A stretch of DNA of 21,771 nucleotides from the NCBI GenBank assembly GCA_964485095.1, contig CAZAIB010000110.1, forward strand, positions 1-21,771, in the 5' to 3' direction. Below, in pieces: positions 1 through 7,182 of this stretch. The notes under the pieces are model-generated. The model searched no databases, had not been told where the DNA came from, and saw only the letters and a list, made by a program, of their open reading frames with translations. How positions within the stretch are numbered: position 1 is the first letter of the stretch; the number at the start of each line of letters is the position of its first letter. The position numbers and the translations under genes were made by a program. This DNA is from CAYNWT01 sp964485095. Lineage in GTDB: Bacteria; Planctomycetota; Planctomycetia; Planctomycetales; Planctomycetaceae.

Positions 1-116
1 GCCTCCGAGCCCCAAGGTCTTGCGGCGTGCATAGCTCGCAAGCGTTGATCGATATGTAGGCGTGGATAGGACGATCATGGAGATGGGTGAATCGCTCGTG
101 CTTGGGGCTCGGAGGC
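1..116. repeat. Perfect 16-bp inverted repeat, 84 bp apart
   Basis: Positions 1-16 (GCCTCCGAGCCCCAAG) are the exact reverse complement of 101-116. The 84 bases between contain no convincing gene. The left arm starts at the first base of the window, so the repeat may extend further upstream. It could be the long stem of a transcribed structure, a terminator region of an upstream gene, or a small non-autonomous repeat. No T-tract follows 116. It lies 66 bp upstream of the hmgA start, so it could sit in that gene's leader. Confidence 0.6.
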
Positions 117-182
117 CCACAAGTACGGGACGCTCGCACCTGACATTTATCGATTGACGGACCAGACCAGTAGGCGAAGAGA

Positions 183-1529
183 ATGACTGAAAGCGATCGA
201 CCGCTACCAACCGCGACAGCCAAAGGCTACATGCCCGGCTTCGGCAACGACTTCGAAACCGAAGCCCTTCCCGGTGCGCTTCCCGTTGGGCGAAACTCGC
301 CGCGTCGGTGCCCGTACGGGCTGTACGCTGAACAACTTTCCGGTTCTCCATTTACGGCTCCGCATGCAACGCTGGAGCGATCGTGGCTCTACCGCATCCG
401 TCCGTCAGTCAAACACGTTCGCCGGTTCTCCAAAATCGAAATGCCGTTGTGGAAGAGTGCTCCCAACATCGTGCCGGATGTTGTATCGCTCGGGCAGTAC
501 CGCTGGGATCCGACGCCGTTCCCTGACGGCAAAGTCAACTTCATAACCGGTATGCGAACCATGACGACGGCCGGCGATGTTCGCACGCAGGTCGGCATGG
601 CGTCGCATGTTTACCTCGCGAACTCGGGGATGGGCGACGAATACTTCTACAACGCCGACGGCGAATTGCTGATCGTCCCGCAGATCGGTCGACTCGCGAT
701 CTTCACCGAGTTCGGCAAGATCGAACTCGAACCACTGGAAGTCTGCGTGCTGCCGCGGGGCATGGTGTTCAAAGTCGAGTTGTTGGACGACGAGGCCAGA
801 GGGTTCGTCTGCGAAAACTACGGAGCCAAATTCACACTGCCTGGCCGAGGTCCAATCGGTGCCAATTGCCTGGCCAATCCTCGCGACTTCAAAACACCAG
901 TCGCGTGGTTTGAAGATCGAGACTCTGACTGCGGTGTCACCATCAAATGGTGCGGCGAGTTTCATCGAACGCAGATCGATCACTCGCCGCTGGACGTCGT
1001 CGCGTGGCACGGCAACTACGCTCCGTACAAATACGACCTGCGACACTACGCCGCAGTCGGTTCCATCACCTTCGACCACCCGGATCCATCTATCTTCACC
1101 GTGCTGACAGCACCGACGTCTGAAGAAGGAACCGCAAACATCGACTTCGTGATCTTCCCGCCTCGCTGGCTCCCGCAGGAGAACACGTTCCGTCCGCCTT
1201 GGTACCACAAGAACATTATGTCCGAACTAATGGGCAACATCCACGGCCAGTACGACGCCAAGCCCACCGGTTTCATGCCCGGCGGAATCAGTCTTCACAA
1301 CTGCATGCTGCCGCATGGCCCCGACAACGACGCGTTCGAAAAAGCGAGTTCCTCAACCGACGATCCGGTGTATCTGAAGGACACGATGTCGTTCATGTTC
1401 GAAACCCGGTTCCCTCAAATGGTCACCGAGTTTGCCGCGAAGGATGCGAAGCTGCAGGATGACTATGTTGATTGTTGGGAAGGTCTGAAAAAGCATTTCA
1501 ACGGAACACCGGAAGACAATTGGTCCTGA
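183..1529 (+). CDS. hmgA: Homogentisate 1,2-dioxygenase
   Basis: Cytosolic non-haem iron dioxygenase that opens the ring of homogentisate to maleylacetoacetate in tyrosine and phenylalanine breakdown. The 448-aa length is normal for the family, and the N-terminal YMPGFGNDFETEALPGALP block is diagnostic. The iron ligands are visible as His342 (WYHKN), Glu348 (MSELMG) and His378 (LPHGPD); their spacings of 6 and 30 residues match the human enzyme (His335, Glu341, His371). The ATG at 183 follows a purine-rich stretch (GGCGAAGAGA) usable as a ribosome binding site. No other tyrosine-catabolism gene (hpd, fumarylacetoacetase, maleylacetoacetate isomerase) is present nearby. A degenerate copy of its last ~95 codons lies at about 6877-7182. 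The identification is firm. Confidence 0.97.
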   Translation: MTESDRPLPTATAKGYMPGFGNDFETEALPGALPVGRNSPRRCPYGLYAEQLSGSPFTAPHATLERSWLYRIRPSVKHVRRFSKIEMPLWKSAPNIVPDVVSLGQYRWDPTPFPDGKVNFITGMRTMTTAGDVRTQVGMASHVYLANSGMGDEYFYNADGELLIVPQIGRLAIFTEFGKIELEPLEVCVLPRGMVFKVELLDDEARGFVCENYGAKFTLPGRGPIGANCLANPRDFKTPVAWFEDRDSDCGVTIKWCGEFHRTQIDHSPLDVVAWHGNYAPYKYDLRHYAAVGSITFDHPDPSIFTVLTAPTSEEGTANIDFVIFPPRWLPQENTFRPPWYHKNIMSELMGNIHGQYDAKPTGFMPGGISLHNCMLPHGPDNDAFEKASSSTDDPVYLKDTMSFMFETRFPQMVTEFAAKDAKLQDDYVDCWEGLKKHFNGTPEDNWS

Positions 1530-1572
1530 GGTGGTGCCGGGCTCACCAGCCGAGCAAAACATGAGCCACCAC

Positions 1573-1798
1573 AGCTGCGGAGCAGCGACGCGAAGCGATA
1601 GTAGCGTGTGGCGCCAGCCACACGTAACCAGACCCTCCTCCGCCATAAAGCTGCGGAGCAGCGACCGCAGGAAACTCCCACGCCAACGCGCTATCGATTT
1701 CCTTCGGTCGCAGCTCCGCAGCTTTCTCATCCTTTGAGCCCGCGTTCGTGCGGCTGTCGCCGCACGCTACATTCGCTTCGCGTCGTGGCTCCGCCACT
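1573..1798. repeat. Nested palindromic (REP/BIME-like) element, left copy
   Basis: A 226-bp element with two nested levels of inverted repeat. The outer arms are 1577-1611 and 1760-1794 (35 nt each, about five mismatches). The inner arms are 1647-1673 and 1699-1725 (27 nt each, two mismatches). Small hairpins sit inside the outer arms, for example CGTGTGGC/GCCACACG and GTGCGGC/GCCGCAC. A direct-orientation copy lies at 2385-2609, on the other side of the RAYT gene. The two copies are identical over long blocks and diverge mainly in the spacers between arms, by eye roughly four-fifths identical overall. It begins 44 bp after the hmgA stop. Short frames reading through it are low-complexity and unlikely to be coding. 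Confidence 0.85.
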
Positions 1799-1918
1799 AT
1801 CCCGACTCACGCATCGGGAGACTAACCGGAGTTGCCAGCACGCTAACGGTTTGAACATCGCTAAACTGATTGCAACCCGCTTTCACACTGCCCTCCGTAC
1901 CCGGTTTCCGATCCCGCC

Positions 1919-2371
1919 ATGACCACATACCACCAACTCCACGTCCATCTCGTCTTCAGCACCAAACAACGCCGTGAACTCCTCAAGGCCGACTTCGCGA
2001 ACCGCGTGCACGGGCAACTCGCCGCCATTCTCAAAGAAGAGGACGTCGTTCCGCATATCGTCAATGGCCACTACGATCACGTTCACGTCCTGCTCAGCTT
2101 CAAGCCATCGCAGTGCCTTTCCGACATCGTCCGAGTTCTCAAATCACGATCCTCCAAGTGGATCAACGAGCAAGGAGGACCACTCAACAGCTTCGCCTGG
2201 CAACGAGGCTATTCCGTGTTCTCCGTGAGCCACTCGCAGATGGACGTCGTCCGTCGATACATCGAGAATCAGGAAGAACACCACCGACAGCGTTCGTTCA
2301 TCGAAGAGCTTACCCTCATGCTCGATCGCCACGGGATCAAGTACGACCCACAGTATCTCGACGATGAATAG
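1919..2371 (+). CDS. REP-associated tyrosine transposase (RAYT, Y1_Tnp family)
   Basis: A 150-aa single-domain HUH endonuclease related to the IS200/IS605 TnpA. Members cut and join single-stranded DNA at palindromic sequences and are linked to spread of REP elements. The HUH motif is His54-Val55-His56 (DHVHVLLSF) and the probable nucleophile is Tyr114 in RRYIENQEEHH, where the YIxNQ context with Gln118 is typical of the superfamily. Both catalytic motifs and the full length are present, so the enzyme appears intact. It lies 120 bp after the left palindromic element and 13 bp before the right one, the arrangement expected for a RAYT with its own substrates. No IS200-type accessory gene (tnpB) is present. 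An IS200 transposase is the alternative, but the flanking elements favour RAYT. Confidence 0.9.
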   Translation: MTTYHQLHVHLVFSTKQRRELLKADFANRVHGQLAAILKEEDVVPHIVNGHYDHVHVLLSFKPSQCLSDIVRVLKSRSSKWINEQGGPLNSFAWQRGYSVFSVSHSQMDVVRRYIENQEEHHRQRSFIEELTLMLDRHGIKYDPQYLDDE

Positions 2372-2384
2372 CCTCCCGCCCAAA

Positions 2385-2609
2385 AGCTGCGAAGCAGCGA
2401 CGCGAAGCGACAGTAGCGTGTGGCGCCAGCCACACGTAAACCTGGCGCCCCATGCCCACAAGCTGCGGAGCAGCGACCGCAGGAACCCCTCACGCCAACC
2501 CGCTATCGACTTCCTTCGGTCGCAGCTCCGCAGCTTCCTTTTTTTCGAGCCTCCGTCCGTGCGGCTTGCGCAGCACGCTACTTTCGCTGCGCGTCGTGGC
2601 TCCGCCACT
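2385..2609. repeat. Nested palindromic (REP/BIME-like) element, right copy
   Basis: Second copy of the element at 1573-1798, in the same orientation, starting 13 bp after the RAYT stop codon. The first 55 bases differ from the left copy at only two positions, and the inner palindromic arms are nearly unchanged (AAGCTGCGGAGCAGCGACCG and its partner with GGTCGCAGCTCCGCAGCTT). The ~20 bp spacer after the first hairpin and the loop-side sequences differ. Retention of arms and divergence of spacers is consistent with the folded shape being what matters. The following stretch 2610-2742 holds no gene and probably carries the promoter of the sigma-factor gene; no clear -35/-10 pair was recognised. 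Confidence 0.85.
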
Positions 2610-2742
2610 TACCCCTCGACTTGCCAAATTGATCGCTGGTCAAATAAAAGACAGTAGTACTTAGCGCCTACGGGCCCGCGCACAGGAACAATTCCAGCGA
2701 ATTCGTGGGCCTCTTTGTCTACCCGACTAACATCCGTCGAGC

Positions 2743-3312
2743 ATGAACGAGAATTCGATTTCACTTTGGATTAGCGCACTCCGCTCCGGCGATGAGTCTG
2801 CTGCTGCCGCGCTGTGGGATCGGTATTTTCAGCGACTCATGCACGTGGCTCGAGGGCGCATGAAGGGGATGCCGCGGTCGTCTTATGACGAAGAAGACGC
2901 GGCCATCAGTACGTTTCGCGTTCTCTGTCAAAAACTGGCGGCGGGCGAATATCCTGAACTCGCAGATCGCGATGCTCTGTGGAGTGTGATGCTGACCGTG
3001 CTGGTTCGCAAAGTGCTGCGTCGGTTCGAATATGAGAGTGCTCAGAAACGTGGTCAGGCAGTGTCGATGTCGACCGGCATTGAAACTGCGCAGCGCGAAG
3101 ATTTGTCGCACCTTGTTTCTGAAGAATGCGAGCACCTGCTGACTCGGCTCGACGATGATCTGTTGGAGCAAGTGGTCGTGTTGAAGCTGGATGGATTTAC
3201 CAATGATGACGTCGCTCAGCAGCTGGGTAAAAGCATCAGGACGGTGCAGCGGATGTTGACGTTGATTCGTGAGATATGGGTCAGGGACGCCAATGAAACC
3301 GATAGAGACTAG
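2743..3312 (+). CDS. ECF-type RNA polymerase sigma factor
   Basis: A 189-aa sigma-70 family protein of the planctomycete ECF type (Pfam Sigma70_ECF group). The N-terminal half matches region 2 (LWDRYFQRLMHVARGRMKG, then the EEDAAISTF segment). The C-terminal region 4 helix-turn-helix is seen in TNDDVAQQLGKSIRTVQRML. It should direct RNA polymerase to a specific promoter set. Its 3' end overlaps the start of the downstream Ser/Thr kinase gene by 20 bp, which suggests translational coupling and a shared signalling role. ECF sigma factors next to Ser/Thr kinases are a recurring planctomycete arrangement in which the kinase is thought to act in place of an anti-sigma factor. No anti-sigma gene is seen. 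The regulon is not inferable here. Confidence 0.9.
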   Translation: MNENSISLWISALRSGDESAAAALWDRYFQRLMHVARGRMKGMPRSSYDEEDAAISTFRVLCQKLAAGEYPELADRDALWSVMLTVLVRKVLRRFEYESAQKRGQAVSMSTGIETAQREDLSHLVSEECEHLLTRLDDDLLEQVVVLKLDGFTNDDVAQQLGKSIRTVQRMLTLIREIWVRDANETDRD

Positions 3313-5941
3313 TCGACTCACGATCGACCAACAGCGGCAGCTTCACCAACTGTGCATGAAATACGAAGACGCGGTTTTGTCTGATCAACCGCCTGGGCCG
3401 GCCGAATGGCTGTCGAACACCGGCGATCTATCGGTCGCCGTCGTGCTCAGCGAGTTCGTAGCGATCCGCTCAGAATACAACCCGAAGCGCACAACCAAAT
3501 CCAAGCTGCAGGACAGCGTTGGTGTAACGACGACACCAGCCGACGTGCTGAAAAACTGGCGGGAAGAATGCCTACAGCTTCATCCCCAAGATGCCGAGGC
3601 GATACATTCGATCTTCGCCAATGCACCGGTTGCTGAGATCGAAGACGATGTTTCCGACAGTGTGACACTTCAAGCACGACTGAACGACAAGCGGTATCAG
3701 TTCATTGAAGAAATCGATCGCGGCGGTACCGGCGCGGTCTGGCTGGTTTATGACCAGCACCTGCGCCGCGAAACTGCGGTCAAGGTTCTGCTGAATTCAC
3801 ACGGTGGCGAAGACAGCGAACGGCGGTTGCGGCAGGAAGCTCGCCTGTGCGGACGGTTGTCGCATCCGGGCATCGTGCCGGTTTACGAGCTGGACCATTT
3901 CGACGACGGACGCCCATTCATCAGCATGAAACTGATTCGCGGCGAAACGCTGTCTCAGCGAATCAAGACGCAGTGGCGCGAAAACAAACGCATGGATGCG
4001 GCGGAATTCATGCCGACGTTTCATCACGTTTGCGAAGCCATCGGTTATGCACACTCGCAGCAGATTGTTCACCGTGATTTGAAGTCCGCCAACATCATGG
4101 TGGGCGAGTTCGGCGAAGTGCAGGTGATGGATTGGGGACTGGGTAAAGACCTGGATGCGTTAGCGGGTGAAGCTGCTCCGGCCGCTGGCGACAATGGGTC
4201 CCAGGCGGAAGATACGGCGAACGGTCTGATGTCGGCGACCCGACCGCATACAGTCGCGGGTGCGGTTTTCGGAACACTCGCCTACATGCCGCCGGAACAA
4301 ACAAAGGGCAATCCCAGCCTGATTGACAAACGCAGCGATGTGTTTTCACTGGGAGCGATCCTGTGCGAACTGCTTACAGGTAAGCCGCCCTACGTCGCTG
4401 AGAACACGCAAGCTCTGCTGCAGATTGCATCCAACGCTGATCTCGACGACGCCTACGAGCGACTCGATTCGTGCGGGCAGCCGGCCGAATTTGTGAAGCT
4501 GGCAAAGCACTGTTTGCGAGTCGATCCGAACAATCGACCGGCGGACGCGAGCCAGCTGGCAACCATGTTGGAACCACTGCTGCAGGCGCGGTCGGTTCGC
4601 AAACGACGATTGGTTCTTGCCGGGTTGTCCCTGACGGCGATTGTCGCCGCAGGCCTGGCTGTGATGTTCGCCATGGATTCCGCCGGAGATGCTGAAGCCA
4701 TCCAGGCGCGCGTCAAAGAAGTTGATCGCGTTGAGACGTTGATCCAAAACTCCGACCGGCACGACGCGGAGGGCGAGACCGAGACTGCGCTTGATGAAAT
4801 TCGCATGGCCAGACGTCTTGAAGATCACTCGCAACTGGCTGTTCGGGAAGTCAATCTGCTGCGAAAGCTCGGCCGCACCACTGATCTTGCAAACGCTTTT
4901 GCTCACGCGAACATGCAGTGGCCTGATGATAGTGCACTTTGCTCTGCGTATGTGGATTGGCTTCGCGAAAGCGGGCGACTGGCTGACGCACACCAGCGGG
5001 CGACCCGCACAAAGATCGCTCCTGGTATCGCCCGCGAATTGGTGATGCAGTTAGTGCTGACCAAACAGTACGACGATGCGATGGAGTATCGCGACTTACT
5101 GGAGTCGTTACCGGACGACCTCGAACTGCATGTTCAATTTATTCCCGCACTGATCAAAACGATTCGTTGCCGCGAAGCGCTGGAGCTGGCCGAAAAATTG
5201 CTTTTGGCACATCCGCAGAATTCAGACGTTCTGATGGCCTGCACCAAAAGTCGAATGGAGATGGCAGACTACGATGGCGCGGCAGAGTGTCTCGCTGCAT
5301 GGGCGAAGTTGAATCCGGTGACGGACACCAATCGGACCACCCCGGAGCAACGTCTGGTCAGGCAGATGCCAATGTTCAAAACGCACCTCGAAGCTCTGAA
5401 GTCCAATGCATTTCGCGGGAAGGATATCTATGCAGCCGTTGGTCTAAAGATTGCCCGACATCAGTACCAGATTGAGGACTACGCGACATCACTGCAGTAT
5501 TACGATCAGGTGTTGGTTGCCGCAGACAACGTGGCCTTTATCTCACGTCGGCAGTGGGTGTTGTACGCGATTTGCCTGCCTCTATTGGCCAACGATGTCG
5601 AGGGGTGCAATGAGGACACATTCGATCAAACAATGGCGCTTCTGGAGCGGCAGCTGAAGGATACGTGCATCGTCGACCGCCAACTAAAATTCCGACTCAG
5701 CTTCCTCCACGCCCTGGTCCACGACCCCGCTCTGCAGAGACTGCAAAGCCAGCTACGTACGCTGGATCTGACATCTGCTGAAAGAGAGAAGCTTCGAGCG
5801 TTCTGGAAACGCTGCCGAGCCACGCTTGCTGAACACACGACGCCCGAACTGCAACGGCAATTCAAGTACTTCATGAAGGGCTACACCGGCCCAAACACGC
5901 ACCCGAATGTGCCGCCAGCACGGCCAAAGGTCAGGAAATAG
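3293..5941 (+). CDS. Membrane-anchored Ser/Thr protein kinase with long TPR-like C-terminal region
   Basis: An 882-aa protein. Start chosen at ATG 3293, preceded by AGGGA with 5-nt spacing; an in-frame GTG at 3269 is less likely. Residues ~1-130 are unassigned. The kinase domain (~135-430) shows a glycine loop RGGTGAV (Gly144-Gly147), Lys164 (AVKVL), catalytic HRDLKSANIM (Asp262, Lys264, Asn267), DWG in place of DFG (Asp280) and PPE in place of APE (AYMPPEQ). DWG is common in planctomycete kinases and the key residues are present, so it should be active. One transmembrane helix at ~440-462 follows a basic RKRR, placing the kinase in the cytoplasm. The region after it is rich in paired helices resembling tetratricopeptide repeats, possibly a sensor on the far side of the membrane. 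It overlaps the sigma gene, so the sigma factor is a plausible partner (inference). Confidence 0.92.
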   Translation: MKPIETSRLTIDQQRQLHQLCMKYEDAVLSDQPPGPAEWLSNTGDLSVAVVLSEFVAIRSEYNPKRTTKSKLQDSVGVTTTPADVLKNWREECLQLHPQDAEAIHSIFANAPVAEIEDDVSDSVTLQARLNDKRYQFIEEIDRGGTGAVWLVYDQHLRRETAVKVLLNSHGGEDSERRLRQEARLCGRLSHPGIVPVYELDHFDDGRPFISMKLIRGETLSQRIKTQWRENKRMDAAEFMPTFHHVCEAIGYAHSQQIVHRDLKSANIMVGEFGEVQVMDWGLGKDLDALAGEAAPAAGDNGSQAEDTANGLMSATRPHTVAGAVFGTLAYMPPEQTKGNPSLIDKRSDVFSLGAILCELLTGKPPYVAENTQALLQIASNADLDDAYERLDSCGQPAEFVKLAKHCLRVDPNNRPADASQLATMLEPLLQARSVRKRRLVLAGLSLTAIVAAGLAVMFAMDSAGDAEAIQARVKEVDRVETLIQNSDRHDAEGETETALDEIRMARRLEDHSQLAVREVNLLRKLGRTTDLANAFAHANMQWPDDSALCSAYVDWLRESGRLADAHQRATRTKIAPGIARELVMQLVLTKQYDDAMEYRDLLESLPDDLELHVQFIPALIKTIRCREALELAEKLLLAHPQNSDVLMACTKSRMEMADYDGAAECLAAWAKLNPVTDTNRTTPEQRLVRQMPMFKTHLEALKSNAFRGKDIYAAVGLKIARHQYQIEDYATSLQYYDQVLVAADNVAFISRRQWVLYAICLPLLANDVEGCNEDTFDQTMALLERQLKDTCIVDRQLKFRLSFLHALVHDPALQRLQSQLRTLDLTSAEREKLRAFWKRCRATLAEHTTPELQRQFKYFMKGYTGPNTHPNVPPARPKVRK

Positions 5942-5950
5942 TGGCAATCA

Positions 5951-5991
5951 GGCGTCTGGTTTTCCTTTTTTGAAATTTCCTGGCAGACGCC
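5951..5991. terminator. Hairpin after the kinase gene
   Basis: An 8-bp perfect stem, GGCGTCTG (5951-5958) with CAGACGCC (5984-5991), encloses a T-rich loop containing TTTTCCTTTTTT. It starts 9 bp after the kinase stop codon, the position expected for transcription termination or mRNA stabilisation. There is no T-run directly after the stem, so it is not a textbook intrinsic terminator. Confidence 0.4.
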
Positions 5992-6133
5992 GACGGATTT
6001 TCCGCTTCATAGAACAGAGGGATATCCTTCGCGCGCAGGTCTCGGGGCTGCGCGGTGGTTTATCCGTCGCGAGAACTGAGAACTGAACTTCAAAGCGGAG
6101 TGTCAGTAGTTTGCGAAAAGCAACGGGCGGGCC

Positions 6134-6320
6134 ACTGGCTGGTGCATGTTCGCACGGAGATCGTGTTCCCAGCCAGTACCGTCCCCGGGTTCGGAGGCTT
6201 GCTCTGGACGCACTATTACTGATCTGAGTGGGTCGTGTTTCATACTTAAATGCCAACAGTCCGGAGTAGGCCCGCGCCGGACTGATGGTGACCCTGCCTC
6301 TCACGAGGCAGGGTCCTTTA
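6134..6320 (+). ncRNA. Candidate structured RNA: four consecutive stem-loops ending in a terminator-like hairpin
   Basis: The 486 bp between the kinase stop and the receiver start hold no convincing gene. Four helices occur in a row: 6134-6142 with 6169-6177 (ACTGGCTGG, 9 bp); 6180-6184 with 6206-6210 (CGTCC, 5 bp); 6258-6264 with 6277-6283 (AGTCCGG, 7 bp); and 6290-6300 with 6305-6315 (GACCCTGCCTC, 11 bp, TCAC loop). The last is followed by CCTTTATA on the plus strand, so plus-strand transcription is more likely. It matches no RNA family I know; 4.5S RNA and common riboswitch core motifs were looked for and not seen. It could be a small RNA or a leader of the receiver gene. Confidence 0.4.
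6290..6320 (+). terminator. Strong GC-rich hairpin, probable intrinsic terminator
   Basis: A perfect 11-bp stem with a 4-nt loop (TCAC), followed by CCTTTATA on the plus strand. It ends about 110 bp before the receiver start at 6428. It would therefore end a transcript coming from the kinase or from the structured RNA candidate, or attenuate the receiver mRNA. The T-tract is short, so confidence is moderate. Confidence 0.55.
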
Positions 6321-6427
6321 TACAGCTTTTGATCCTTCACGGTACGGCGATAACGATGCTTCATGACGCGGAGCCAGTCGAAACTGACGCCGTGCGTGTT
6401 TCGACTGTGGCCCTGGGAAGCGTATCT

Positions 6428-6826
6428 ATGGACGAACCTATCGAACCTCTGGGCCTACCACGTGTGGTCAAAGTGCATGTAGTTGACGATGAAGAGCTGA
6501 TTGTCAAAGTCACTTCACGGTTTCTCCGCCAGTCGGGGTACCACGTGACGCACAGCACCAATCCGCTGGAAGTTTGTGACTTGCTTCGTCGTGACCCTGA
6601 CGCCTTTCACGTCCTCGTCACCGATCTCGACATGCCTGAACTACATGGACACGAACTCATCAAACGGTTGCTGGCCATCCGCTCGGAGCTGGTGACTATT
6701 GTCCTCACGGGCACCATGCCGACAACAGGTCTGCAAGTTGCAGACTGGTACTTGCTCAAACCATGTACCCCCGAATCTCTCACGGTCGCCATCGCCAAAT
6801 CCCTCGAACGTAAGGTGTCAATGTAG
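6428..6826 (+). CDS. Stand-alone response-regulator receiver (CheY-like) protein
   Basis: A 132-aa single receiver domain with no output domain. Start set at ATG 6428, preceded by GGGAAG with about 7-nt spacing. Longer in-frame starts (ATG 6356 or further upstream) would add unrelated sequence and run into the terminator-like hairpin. The acidic pair is Asp20-Asp21 (VVDDEE), the phospho-acceptor is Asp66 in VTDLDMP, the conserved Thr is Thr94 (VLTGT), and Lys111 lies in LLKPCTP. All phosphorylation-site residues are therefore intact. Such proteins pass phosphate from a histidine kinase to a partner by protein-protein contact. No histidine kinase is nearby; the sigma/kinase pair upstream is the only signalling neighbour and a direct link is not shown. 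Confidence 0.9.
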   Translation: MDEPIEPLGLPRVVKVHVVDDEELIVKVTSRFLRQSGYHVTHSTNPLEVCDLLRRDPDAFHVLVTDLDMPELHGHELIKRLLAIRSELVTIVLTGTMPTTGLQVADWYLLKPCTPESLTVAIAKSLERKVSM

Positions 6827-6840
6827 AGTTGGTCCGCGGA

Positions 6841-6880
6841 AGCAGAATTAGCGTGTGCCGCAAGGCAAGCGGGGCGCACG
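6841..6880. repeat. Degenerate remnant of the palindromic element (left of the hmgA relic)
   Basis: The segment containing TTAGCGTGTGCCGC and GCGGGGCGCACGG resembles one hairpin of the elements at 1573-1798 and 2385-2609 (read as GTAGCGTGCGGC…GCCGCACGG) and can still fold with a G·U pair. It directly abuts the hmgA-like relic. The match is partial, so this is a tentative assignment. Confidence 0.4.
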
Positions 6881-7182
6881 GGCCAGTACGAAGCCAAACC
6901 CACCGACTTCATTCATGATGCCCGGCGAAATCAGCCTGCACAGCTGCATTCCGCCGCACGGCACCGACAACGACGCATTCGAGAAATGCCACTCGTCAAC
7001 CAACGACTCGGTGTACCTGGACAATACGATGTCGTTCATGTTCGAGACCCGGTTACCTCAGATGGCCGCTGAGTTTACCGCAAAGGACGCCAATCTTCAG
7101 GACGACAACGTTGATCGACTGCAGGGAAGGGCTGAAGAAGCGATTCCATAGGACGCCGGAGGCGATTGGCGATTGGTCCTGA
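6877..7182 (+). pseudogene. Degenerate 3' fragment of homogentisate 1,2-dioxygenase (hmgA relic)
   Basis: The sequence matches hmgA from about 1242 through its stop codon. It begins GQYEAKPTDF, then after a frame shift reads MPGEISLHSCIPPHGTDNDA and continues to KDANLQDDNVDRLQGR, against MPGGISLHNCMLPHGPDNDA in the intact gene. By eye it is roughly three-quarters identical in DNA, with many third-position differences. It keeps the histidine of PPHGTD but lacks the first two iron ligands (His342, Glu348), so it cannot be an active enzyme. Two small insertions break the frame: about 7 nt before ATGCCCGGC near 6910, and a tandem GCGATTG duplication near 7162-7175. The last GATTGGTCCTGA still matches the true hmgA end. 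The number of silent changes suggests an old paralogue that decayed rather than a recent copy. Confidence 0.85.

Noticed and set aside
405..1208. Long minus-strand open frame (267 codons) inside hmgA
   Set aside because: It is antisense to a well-supported enzyme gene, rich in Arg/Val/Asp from codon mirroring, with no recognisable domain.
1543..1797. Overlapping short frames through the palindromic elements, both strands (similar at 2144-2664)
   Set aside because: They read the repeat itself, share the same low-complexity peptides in both copies, and have no independent support.
1573..2609. CRISPR array
   Set aside because: Only two copies, 812 bp apart, with a gene between and internal palindromes; no regular repeat-spacer pattern.
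4346..4993. Minus-strand open frame of 215 codons inside the kinase gene
   Set aside because: Shadow of the kinase coding frame; no motif and no ribosome binding site.
5948..6364. Minus-strand frame of 138 codons across the gap after the kinase
   Set aside because: Composition is Arg/Ser/Pro-rich without hydrophobic core pattern, and it runs through the strong hairpins; no family recognised.
1242..7182. Interpretation of the two hmgA 3' ends as attL/attR of an integrated element
   Set aside because: No integrase is present, and the two copies are too long and too diverged for recent site-specific integration; kept only as a remote alternative.
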